A stretch of 5,926 bases of DNA from an uncultured Eubacteriales bacterium. GTDB taxonomy: Bacteria; Bacillota; Clostridia; Christensenellales; Borkfalkiaceae. Both the position numbers and the translations under genes were made by a program. Below, piece after piece: positions 1 through 5,913 of this stretch (its first letter is position 1; each line of letters begins with the position of its first letter). The DNA lies in the NCBI GenBank assembly GCA_905207385.1, contig CAJLLH010000080.1:1-5926 (forward strand), written 5' to 3'. The notes under the pieces were generated by a model, which was not told the origin of the DNA, searched no databases, and worked only from the letters and a program-made list of their open reading frames with translations.

Positions 1-7
1 CCCCCTT
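1..7 (-). promoter_or_regulatory. ribosome binding site of the next gene beyond the left edge
   Basis: In minus reading the window ends with AAGGGGG, the same heptamer that precedes the 583-aa gene. The 71 nt after the spoIVFB stop hold no terminator-like hairpin. A gene therefore probably starts just outside the window and is co-transcribed. In B. subtilis rplU (ribosomal protein L21) follows spoIVFB, but the product here cannot be seen. Confidence 0.5.
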
Positions 8-71
8 ATATTTAAAATTGACCCGCACATATGCCTTAAACAATGCAAAATGCGCAAGATAAAACCGCAAG

Positions 72-935
72 TTACTCTGCCGCGTTCAGCTCTTCTTCAT
101 ACTCATACTCATCCTCGTCCCGCACGCATTGCGCCTTGGGGCATTCATCAAAAATGCTGTCGTAAATGCCGCAGGTTTCAAATTTTTCGCACAGGCGGTC
201 CTGAGTTACCTCCTCACCGTCCTGCGTGCGGAAAATTATATAGCTTTTATCGTCCAGATAGCGCAAGGCACGGCTATATGTAAGGGTTCTATCCGCAAGG
301 ATGTATTTAACCTCGAGCCCGAGCCTGAGCTTCTTTTTATCGGCAAAATTAATTTTGCAAGCGGGCGGAGATTTGGTGAACGCCGAACAGACAAGAAATG
401 CCGAAAAAGCAAAGCAGTTTACGCCTACGTCGGTAAAAAAATACAGCGAAGCCACGCCCGCCGCAACAAGTACCGTTATGCAGCGTAGCACTATGTTTAC
501 GGCGCGCGCGGGCATTATTTTACCGAGAACGCACCGCGCAACTCTGCCGCCGTCCAGCGGATACGCGGGCAGAATGTTGATTGCAAGCATTATTGCGTTT
601 GCCTGCATAACCGTATCGGTAAAAGCATAAGTTACGGGATAAAACCACCACAGCCCCGCGCAGGCGACGCAGATGGCGGCGTTTACAGCCGGCCCCGCCA
701 GCGCAAGCTTTACCTCGTCCCGCGCAGATATGCCGTCTATTTCGCACACGGCGGCTGCGCCGTAGGGCATAAGCTTTACCTTACTGCAGTAAAAGCCCAA
801 GCCGCGCGCGCAAAAAATATGACCGCACTCGTGTAAAAGCGCGGTCAGCGTGTAAATAAGGAATACGGGCAGACCGCCGAAAACGGCGCTCAGAATACCC
901 GCCGCCACAAACAGCGGATGTATGCTTATTTTCAA
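72..935 (-). CDS. spoIVFB: SpoIVFB-like site-2 intramembrane metalloprotease (M50), pro-sigma-K processing
   Basis: This gene encodes a polytopic membrane zinc protease, expected in the outer forespore membrane, where SpoIVFB of B. subtilis cleaves pro-sigma-K inside the bilayer. With the start at 935 the protein has 287 aa. It begins MKISIHPLF, matching the family's usual N-terminus (B. subtilis LKIHVHPF). HECGH at 35-39 supplies two zinc histidines and the catalytic Glu. NILPAYPLDGG (120-130) supplies the third ligand, Asp128. The 93-residue gap from His35 to Asp128 fits B. subtilis His43/Asp137. LMPYGAAAV and LALAGP are further family motifs. About five to six hydrophobic segments lie in residues 8-186. 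The C-terminal 95 residues resemble the CBS-type domain of SpoIVFB and end in an acidic tail. A longer version starting at TTG 983 (303 aa) is possible. Neither start has a good ribosome binding site. The gene follows spoIVFA with no terminator between them, so co-transcription is likely. Confidence 0.88.
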   Translation of the reverse strand: MKISIHPLFVAAGILSAVFGGLPVFLIYTLTALLHECGHIFCARGLGFYCSKVKLMPYGAAAVCEIDGISARDEVKLALAGPAVNAAICVACAGLWWFYPVTYAFTDTVMQANAIMLAINILPAYPLDGGRVARCVLGKIMPARAVNIVLRCITVLVAAGVASLYFFTDVGVNCFAFSAFLVCSAFTKSPPACKINFADKKKLRLGLEVKYILADRTLTYSRALRYLDDKSYIIFRTQDGEEVTQDRLCEKFETCGIYDSIFDECPKAQCVRDEDEYEYEEELNAAE

Positions 936-1075
936 TTTATTTACCGTAAATTTTTTGTTTGTTGGCACATAGCATCGGGTCAATTTTGGTTTTTTGTTTT
1001 TTAGTCCGATAAATGCGCCTATTTACGCAAAGTGTTATGCCCTTTTAAGCCACCTTTTTTACGCTAAGTCTGCCG

Positions 1076-1813
1076 TTAAGAATTCCATACGGGGAGCGCG
1101 CCAGAAAGGGTATAGCCGTTTATAAGCGCGCCGTCGTTGTACATGGAAACGGAAACTTCGGCAGAGCCGTCGGAATAGCCTACGGGAATGTTGCCTTCCA
1201 CCTTGTCGCCGACTGCGCAATATGCGTTGGTAAGCCCGCTTATGACGCTGCGGAATACAGATGTATGCGCAATTTCCACAGAAAATCTGCCGTCGGAAAG
1301 TTCGGTTACGGAAGCCACTTCGCCTTCGGTAACGGGATAAACGGCGCAGTTTTCGGTAAAGGTTATTACGCCAGTGTCGGATACGGCTACTTCCGCATCT
1401 GAAAGGGGCGATACTACGGGATAAAGTTCAAAGTCGATATACGCCGCCTCGGTTACCTCTTCGGCAGAAAGGCTTAAAATAAAGGAGTTTATTGCGCTGT
1501 TCGGCATAAACACATTGGTAAGGAATATGCCTATGGCAAGCAGGCACGCCGCCGCCACTTCGATTATAAGTATTCTGCCAGACTTATCTGCAAAAGTTGC
1601 CGAAAAAGCCGTCGTCTTTTCGGGCTTGGGCGGAACGGAGATGTCCTCCGAATATACGTAATCACCCATACGCTCGTTGACGCTGTCTACCACCTGTTCT
1701 TTAAGGTCGTCGTCGTTTTTTGGTTTCTTTTTAAAAATTGATTTCTTTTTTACCACGCTCACCGTGCTTACGGGCACTTCGAGCATCTGGGCGTATTCCA
1801 GTTCCTGGTTCAT
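1076..1813 (-). CDS. spoIVFA: SpoIVFA-like membrane protein with degenerate LytM/M23 domain
   Basis: The 245-aa product has a basic and acidic cytoplasmic part (1-79, with the lysine-rich stretch VVKKKSIFKKKPK), one membrane segment (about 80-101) and an extracytoplasmic part. Residues about 148-235 align by pattern with the M23/LytM fold: VYPVTEGEVASVTE, then FSVEIAHTSVFRSVISGL, then VGDKVEGNIPVGYS. The metal ligands are gone. The usual HxGxD position reads DTGVIT, the YAHL position reads ISGL, and the HLHFE position reads EVSVS. The domain is therefore probably a binding module. This architecture, the length (264 aa in B. subtilis) and the position just upstream of spoIVFB identify it as SpoIVFA, which tethers SpoIVFB and regulates it with BofA. 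SpoIIQ has a related fold, but the location argues against it. The start ATG at 1813 has GGAGG at 1822-1826 with an 8-nt spacer. No sigma-E promoter was found with confidence. Confidence 0.75.
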   Translation of the reverse strand: MNQELEYAQMLEVPVSTVSVVKKKSIFKKKPKNDDDLKEQVVDSVNERMGDYVYSEDISVPPKPEKTTAFSATFADKSGRILIIEVAAACLLAIGIFLTNVFMPNSAINSFILSLSAEEVTEAAYIDFELYPVVSPLSDAEVAVSDTGVITFTENCAVYPVTEGEVASVTELSDGRFSVEIAHTSVFRSVISGLTNAYCAVGDKVEGNIPVGYSDGSAEVSVSMYNDGALINGYTLSGALPVWNS

Positions 1814-1821
1814 TATGTTTG

Positions 1822-1826
1822 CCTCC
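1822..1826 (-). promoter_or_regulatory. ribosome binding site GGAGG of spoIVFA
   Basis: GGAGG lies 8 nt before the ATG at 1813. It directly follows the 12-A tract and decides the start, because the in-frame extension upstream has no ATG, GTG or TTG before a stop. Confidence 0.75.
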
Positions 1827-1922
1827 GCTTTTTTTTTTTTGGGGTTAGCCGCAACGCCTGCCGCTCCCCCTTGCTTTACCTTAATTTATGCTTAAGTCTT
1901 TATGCATAGAACGGAGCGCCGC

Positions 1923-1954
1923 GCAAAATATTTGTAATTTTGTGGAGATTTTGC
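1923..1954. repeat. inverted repeat GCAAAAT / ATTTTGC
   Basis: GCAAAAT at 1923-1929 and ATTTTGC at 1948-1954 are exact inverted copies separated by 18 nt. The right arm shares bases 1952-1954 with the stem at 1952-1968, so it competes with that stem. It is AT-rich and could be chance. Confidence 0.3.
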
Positions 1955-1975
1955 CCGACTTGGGCGCATTTTTTT
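1952..1975 (+). terminator. possible plus-strand intrinsic terminator with no gene in front of it
   Basis: On the plus strand, GCCC (1953-1956) pairs with GGGC (1962-1965), or TGCCC pairs with GGG-C-GCA with one bulge. Seven Ts follow (1969-1975). The shape is that of a short intrinsic terminator. No plus-strand gene precedes it, so it may end an antisense or small RNA, or block transcription into the antisense of the 620-aa gene. Confidence 0.4.
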
Positions 1976-1985
1976 ATTATGCGCC
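1963..1985. repeat. inverted repeat GGCGCAT / ATGCGCC
   Basis: GGCGCAT at 1963-1969 and ATGCGCC at 1979-1985 form a 7-bp stem with a 9-nt AT-rich loop. It overlaps the plus-strand terminator stem at 1963-1968, so the two structures cannot form together in one RNA. Confidence 0.45.
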
Positions 1986-2014
1986 ATTAACCGAATAAGT
2001 ACAGACATAAAGTT

Positions 2015-2057
2015 AATGCGGCGCGGGGGCAGCTAAAAGCTGCCCCCGCGCCGCATT
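2015..2057 (-). terminator. long perfect hairpin after the paralogue operon
   Basis: A perfect 20-bp inverted repeat (arms 2015-2034 and 2038-2057) closes a 3-nt loop. The stem is very GC-rich, with a GCGGCGCGGGGGC core. It begins 24 nt after the stop codon at 2081, where a terminator for the two paralogues would be expected. On the minus strand the following bases are AACTTTATG, and on the plus strand CTATATTAC, so neither side has a proper U-tract. It may terminate, stabilise the mRNA 3' end, or be a repeat element. Confidence 0.65.
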
Positions 2058-2080
2058 CTATATTACATTATTATATTAGA

Positions 2081-3943
2081 TTATGCAATAACGGCATTTT
2101 CGTAAAGGATGTTCAAATCAATCACCTCAACCGTGTTGGGGTACATTGCTTCAAAGTTTATAAGACGCCCGTCTGCAGTTATCGTAAAATCGTCTACCGC
2201 CGTAAGGTTTTCTGGACTCGATTTGCTGACTACGATATTGCGAGCGCGGTCGTAAAGACCTATATAAAGGTAACCCCATTCGGTATAAATGTGCGCCACG
2301 TCGTACTCTTTCCACTTTGCAAAGCATTCAACCCTGTCGTAGCCGTCAGGATGGCCTAAATAGTCGTAGGCAGGCTTTGTGGGGAAGGTTACCTGCTTCC
2401 ACTCGCCTGTTGCGGGGTCAACGGCTATGTCGCCGGCATAATAATCGGAAAGGTGAAGAAGTCCGCTGTTTTCATCGTAGTAAGCTTTTTCCTTTATGCC
2501 GTCCAGTTTGCCGTTGTATGTATAACTGCCGTCGGCAAGATTTACGAGGTAATAACCTTTTCCGTCGCTGAATGCAACCTTATTGCCGCATACCGCCGAC
2601 ATTTTCGGGCTCAAAATACCTGTTCCGCCCACCGTTACCGTGCGATGGTTAAAGGTTTCAAGGTCGACGCATACAAAATTGAGATTGTCGTAACTTTCCG
2701 ACATATAATACACATCGGGAATACTCTGCGATTCGAGCATAACAATCATCTGACCTTCCGTATAATCTACGTCGTAAATTTTGGAATAAAAGGACATGGA
2801 ATATATTTTTTCAAACGAGCTTAACCTGAACAGGTCTACGTTATAACCGTTGTACACCGCTACCATATCGCATTCGGGCATCCAGGCAAACTTTTTGTCT
2901 GTAGTATCCCACATATCGTCCCGCACGGAAAATTTATAAAATTTTATCGCGCCGTCTAAAGAAGGCCAGAAAGACTGATTGAGCACGGCGCTTTCACCAA
3001 AAACCTCTTCCTTGCCGTCCACAGGATTAAAGGTGTTCATTTTATCCATAATTTCGACATCGCTTGCACAAGGAAGCTCAGGCGCGTTTACGCCGTAGTC
3101 GATTGACATATCCAGAATAATTTTACTGAAAACAAACCTGTAGACGCCCACGTTGAACGTAAAACCTACTTCAAACCATATATCCGCCGAACCTTCTTCA
3201 AGCTTTAAATATGCGACTACATTTTTATCCGACAGCTTATAACCCGCCTCCTTTTCCATCGGGTCAAAAAGTTGTTTGTTAAAATAGCGCATATTGAAGG
3301 TAAACTTGTATTCCGAATACCCGTCGCCCTGCTCTTTTTCAACCTCTTTCACAAGACTTTTGACAGACTGCAAATCCACAAAGTCAATTCCCAAGCCGCC
3401 CATAAGCTCAGACAAATCCTCGCCGCCGGTAAGTTCATCCCAATCAATGTTGCCTGCGCCAGACAAGCCGAAATTCAAGTCGTTCTTCCAGTTTTCGCCT
3501 AAAATTTGTTCTGCGGGAACTACTTCTTTTATGTAATCGTTCATAGACGAACCGTAATCGCTGCACATGTAAAACCTGCCGTTGCGCAGATATATATCCG
3601 CGCTTACGTCCCCCTCCGACAAGCTGAGGTTTAACGCGGGCTCGCCATAGTTTTCAAAGCCGAAGAATATGTTTGCCTGCGGCGACATTGTGGCGGGTTC
3701 GCCGTATTGCGGCGCGTCGTCCGTTGTACCGCTGCACGCATACACATCCATATTCACCATAAAATTGTCGGAATTTTCCGCCGATGAAAGCGAAGAACTT
3801 ATTTCATCGTAATAGATATCGTTCTGCTTTGAAATCTGCTTTTGCTCAACCAGATAATTTATTCCGAACGCAGAGCCGACTACTATTGCTGCGCCGACAA
3901 CAATTGCCACCGCCAGAATGATTTTTCTTTTTGCGCTTATCAT
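2081..3943 (-). CDS. membrane-anchored protein with propeller-like C-terminal domain, unknown function (paralogue of the gene at 4033-5784)
   Basis: I do not recognise this 620-aa protein. It has a short basic N-terminus and one hydrophobic segment (about 7-29) without a lipobox cysteine, so the rest is probably extracytoplasmic. Residues about 60-300 are beta-rich with one helix around 188-204. Phrases such as ADIYLRNGRFYM recall LolA/LppX-like half-barrels, which is only a resemblance. Residues about 352-620 hold repeated strand patterns (DMVAVYNGYNVDLFRLS, NKVAFSDGKGYYLVNLADG, GYLYIGLYDRARN, GRLINFEAM), as in beta-propellers. This half shares DxMAV or DMVAV, N-V-L-RLS and PDGY-VE-W--YDV with the upstream gene, so the two are paralogues. 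The start ATG has AAGGTGG at 3948-3954 with a 4-nt spacer. It follows its paralogue by 89 nt, probably in one operon, and a strong hairpin lies 24 nt past its stop. No catalytic motif was seen; a binding or sensing role is inference. Confidence 0.9.
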   Translation of the reverse strand: MISAKRKIILAVAIVVGAAIVVGSAFGINYLVEQKQISKQNDIYYDEISSSLSSAENSDNFMVNMDVYACSGTTDDAPQYGEPATMSPQANIFFGFENYGEPALNLSLSEGDVSADIYLRNGRFYMCSDYGSSMNDYIKEVVPAEQILGENWKNDLNFGLSGAGNIDWDELTGGEDLSELMGGLGIDFVDLQSVKSLVKEVEKEQGDGYSEYKFTFNMRYFNKQLFDPMEKEAGYKLSDKNVVAYLKLEEGSADIWFEVGFTFNVGVYRFVFSKIILDMSIDYGVNAPELPCASDVEIMDKMNTFNPVDGKEEVFGESAVLNQSFWPSLDGAIKFYKFSVRDDMWDTTDKKFAWMPECDMVAVYNGYNVDLFRLSSFEKIYSMSFYSKIYDVDYTEGQMIVMLESQSIPDVYYMSESYDNLNFVCVDLETFNHRTVTVGGTGILSPKMSAVCGNKVAFSDGKGYYLVNLADGSYTYNGKLDGIKEKAYYDENSGLLHLSDYYAGDIAVDPATGEWKQVTFPTKPAYDYLGHPDGYDRVECFAKWKEYDVAHIYTEWGYLYIGLYDRARNIVVSKSSPENLTAVDDFTITADGRLINFEAMYPNTVEVIDLNILYENAVIA

Positions 3944-3947
3944 AATT

Positions 3948-3954
3948 CCACCTT
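3948..3954 (-). promoter_or_regulatory. ribosome binding site AAGGTGG
   Basis: AAGGTGG lies 4 nt before the ATG at 3943 and supports that start for the 620-aa protein. Confidence 0.7.
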
Positions 3955-4032
3955 AATGCATAGCAAGCTTTGTAGCCGCAAAATTTTTACCGCAACGCAC
4001 ATAAGTCTTAAAAAACAAAATTTGTTTCCCGC

Positions 4033-5784
4033 TCAGAATGCGTGCAAATCAGCCTTGGTCATATCAAGGACGAACAGCGAATTGTACGTTCTGCAAAGCA
4101 GCTTTCCGTCGTCCAGTTCAATTATTTCAAAGTCGTATTCCAAAGAGCTGTCCAGCGCGGGAACAATGTATTCAAACGCGCCGCTTGACCTGTTATAGAA
4201 CGCTACGCACTGATGATATTCATTGCGCATTTGCACTATATCGTAATCTCCCCACTCGATGCCGCTGAATTCCACATAGCTGAAGCCGTCAGGTTCGGGA
4301 TATAAACGATGGTCTTCTTCAATGCGCTCGTACTCAAGAGTGTTAGTGTTCACCCACAGCGTGTAAACGCCGTTATCCGTGTCGTATACCCGAAAAACAC
4401 CCAGTTCGGAATCAAGTTCATAATCTTTGCACGCGTATGCCTCAAGCGGGATATGGTTTACTTCTCCGCTTATAAAGTTATAAAGAATAATTCTGTAATA
4501 GTAATTACTTTCAACAAATATGGCTGTATCTCCGCTGATGCCGATATACTCGGGATTGTAACATTCAACCGTATATGTGTTGAGCAGGTAATACTCCGAA
4601 TTGTCGGACACATCGTAAACGGAAAAAAACACCCTGTCGTCGTACGCAACGGAAGTGTCCCAACCTTCCGCCGGACACCAGCCGTAGAATAAAACCATAA
4701 GGCGACCGCTGTCAACCGAAACGTCCTGAACATCGTAAAAGAATGTAAAGCTGTGAAGTTTGCAAAGGTCGCTCAGGCGGTACAAATGCACCTCGTTGCG
4801 CGACCACACCGCCATTATATCTATCTCGGGGAAGGTTTTGACGCCTACACCTTCGAAATTACTCACATAAGCGTACTCGCTGAAATCGTAATAGGTTGCA
4901 GCGCCGTCGTAACTTGTGCCGCTTATCTTTGCATACTCGCCGCTGCACGCGGAGTTGGTTATCTCTGTAGCGCCATTGCGCATTTTTAAAATTAAATCAA
5001 AGGCAGAATTGCTTTCTATTTCTGCACTTTCCTTACTGTAATCCAACAGCACACTTATTTCCGCACCCAAACTTCCGTGGGCGGAAGAATTTACTTCGTA
5101 ACTGAGATCGTAGCTGAACTTTGCAGCCACAACCCTGTTTGAGCCGCGGGCAGTTTTTATGGTAAACGAAGGCCCTTTTTCTGAGGTTATATATGGCTTA
5201 ATGTCGTTGTAGCCTTCTACAAATCTGGCAAAATAATTCTTTTTAATGTTAAACTTGTAAGTGTTTACTCCGCCTAAAAAAGATTTGTTTACCCAGCCTA
5301 TTGCATCCCCGATATCAGAGTCTGAAAACGCAGAAGTTTGTGTAAAAACTTCAAAATACTTTGCCGCCGAGGAATATTGGAACGAGGAAATAAGAAAAGA
5401 CTCGTGAAAAACATATTCGCCGCTCTGCTCTTCGTTTTGACCGTTGACGGAAGTATTTATAAAGCCGTAACCATAATCTCCTTCGGCATAAACTTCATAC
5501 TTGCCTTTGTTTTGCATATAAAGCCAGATGCCCTGCCTGTCGGGCTTGTATTTTATTGTATAGGACTCGGCGCTTTCAACGTCGCCGGAAGTTACCGTAT
5601 CCGCTGTAAGGCAGAAGTATTCGTTTTCGGAAGGACCGATGATATCGTTTATAATCTCGCCGCGCCACAAGCTCTGAAGCCCGAACACGAGCGCCGTTAT
5701 TGCACCCGCAAGCACGACGACGGATATTACGGATACTATAATTATTATGCGTACTTTGTCCAGTTTGTCGTATTTACCGCCCAT
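4033..5784 (-). CDS. membrane-anchored protein with propeller-like C-terminal domain, unknown function (upstream paralogue)
   Basis: I do not recognise this 583-aa protein either. A polar basic start (MGGKYDKLDKVR) precedes one hydrophobic anchor (about 12-37), with no lipobox, so the remaining 545 residues are probably outside the membrane. Residues about 50-290 are beta-rich, and residues about 314-583 look propeller-like: IDIMAVWSRNEVHLYRLSD, GRLMVLFYGW, DTAIFVESNYYYRIILYN and GKLLCRTYNSLFVLDM. The first of these aligns with DMVAVYNGYNVDLFRLS in the downstream protein, and PDGFSYVEFSGIEWGDYDI aligns with its PDGYDRVECFAKWKEYDV. The middle parts are less alike but keep the YKF-YF pattern (175-185 here, 212-221 there). 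The start ATG has AAGGGGG at 5789-5795 with a 4-nt spacer. It is the first gene after the promoter at 5871-5899. It may be an envelope or ligand-sensing protein, but nothing in the sequence fixes its role. Confidence 0.9.
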   Translation of the reverse strand: MGGKYDKLDKVRIIIIVSVISVVVLAGAITALVFGLQSLWRGEIINDIIGPSENEYFCLTADTVTSGDVESAESYTIKYKPDRQGIWLYMQNKGKYEVYAEGDYGYGFINTSVNGQNEEQSGEYVFHESFLISSFQYSSAAKYFEVFTQTSAFSDSDIGDAIGWVNKSFLGGVNTYKFNIKKNYFARFVEGYNDIKPYITSEKGPSFTIKTARGSNRVVAAKFSYDLSYEVNSSAHGSLGAEISVLLDYSKESAEIESNSAFDLILKMRNGATEITNSACSGEYAKISGTSYDGAATYYDFSEYAYVSNFEGVGVKTFPEIDIMAVWSRNEVHLYRLSDLCKLHSFTFFYDVQDVSVDSGRLMVLFYGWCPAEGWDTSVAYDDRVFFSVYDVSDNSEYYLLNTYTVECYNPEYIGISGDTAIFVESNYYYRIILYNFISGEVNHIPLEAYACKDYELDSELGVFRVYDTDNGVYTLWVNTNTLEYERIEEDHRLYPEPDGFSYVEFSGIEWGDYDIVQMRNEYHQCVAFYNRSSGAFEYIVPALDSSLEYDFEIIELDDGKLLCRTYNSLFVLDMTKADLHAF

Positions 5785-5788
5785 GATG

Positions 5789-5795
5789 CCCCCTT
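5789..5795 (-). promoter_or_regulatory. ribosome binding site AAGGGGG
   Basis: AAGGGGG lies 4 nt before the ATG at 5784 and fixes that start, because no other in-frame start codon sits at a suitable distance. The same heptamer occurs at the left edge of the window (1-7) and at 1866-1872. Confidence 0.7.
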
Positions 5796-5840
5796 ATTTA
5801 AGTACATTACGCAATTATTTCTGCAAGCAGCAATTTGTTT

Positions 5841-5858
5841 GCGGCAGATGAAAGCCGC
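5841..5858 (-). promoter_or_regulatory. small hairpin near the 5' end of the operon leader
   Basis: GCGGC (5854-5858 in minus reading) pairs with GCCGC (5841-5845) across an 8-nt loop. It begins a few bases after the predicted transcription start and is not followed by a U-tract, so it could protect the 5' end of the mRNA rather than terminate it. With only five base pairs, chance cannot be excluded. Confidence 0.3.
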
Positions 5859-5870
5859 TTATACACATAA

Positions 5871-5899
5871 AGTATAACACCGCTCATACTCATTTGCAA
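5871..5899 (-). promoter_or_regulatory. sigma-A-type promoter for the paralogue operon
   Basis: On the minus strand, TTGCAA (5894-5899, 4 of 6 to TTGACA) is followed by a 17-bp spacer and TATACT (5871-5876, 5 of 6 to TATAAT). A TG lies one base before the -10 (TG-T-TATACT), making it an extended -10. Initiation would be near 5864, giving a leader of about 80 nt before the ATG at 5784. Confidence 0.65.
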
Positions 5900-5913
5900 T
5901 ATTTTCATACAAA
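5884..5913 (+). promoter_or_regulatory. possible divergent sigma-E-like promoter reading out of the window
   Basis: On the plus strand, TCATACT (5884-5890) is followed by 15 nt and CATACAAA (5906-5913). This is close to the sigma-E pattern (about TCATATT, 13-15 nt, CATACAAT), with one mismatch in each element. It overlaps the minus-strand sigma-A promoter, and no target gene is visible within the window. Confidence 0.3.

Larger units (their letters stand above)
1814..2080. other. non-coding gap between the paralogue operon and spoIVFA
   Basis: This 267-nt stretch holds no convincing gene on either strand. From the right it contains an AT-rich patch (2058-2080), the 20-bp hairpin, three overlapping inverted repeats (1923-1985), an orphan AAGGGGG in minus reading (1866-1872), a 12-A tract (1829-1840 in minus reading) and the spoIVFA ribosome binding site. 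It must hold the spoIVFA promoter if that gene is transcribed separately. I found CATAAATT-like sequences but no -35 element at sigma-E spacing. Confidence 0.6.

Noticed and set aside
129..630. Plus-strand open frames of 109 and 119 codons opposite spoIVFB
   Set aside because: The opposite strand carries HECGH and PLDGG in the right order and spacing, so these are antisense shadows.
1076..1813. SpoIIQ as an alternative identity for the degenerate LytM protein
   Set aside because: SpoIIQ is not normally encoded next to spoIVFB, whereas SpoIVFA is, and the topology with a long cytoplasmic N-terminus fits SpoIVFA better.
1677..1895. A 72-codon plus-strand open frame covering the start of spoIVFA
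   Set aside because: Its Phe and Ser runs arise from the reverse complement of lysine-rich codons and the A12 tract. No ribosome binding site is present.
1866..1905. CATAAATT and CATAAAG in minus reading, considered as sigma-E -10 elements for spoIVFA
   Set aside because: No acceptable -35 element is found 13-15 nt upstream of either, so a promoter call is not supported.
4013..4027. AAACAAA-A-TTTGTTT palindrome between the two paralogues, considered as a terminator
   Set aside because: The stem is only A-T and G-poor, too weak to terminate. The downstream gene has a good ribosome binding site and is likely co-transcribed.
5338..5877. A 179-codon plus-strand open frame opposite the N-terminal half of the 583-aa gene
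   Set aside because: It is antisense to a gene with a clear membrane anchor, ribosome binding site and promoter, and it lacks its own ribosome binding site and any recognisable motif.
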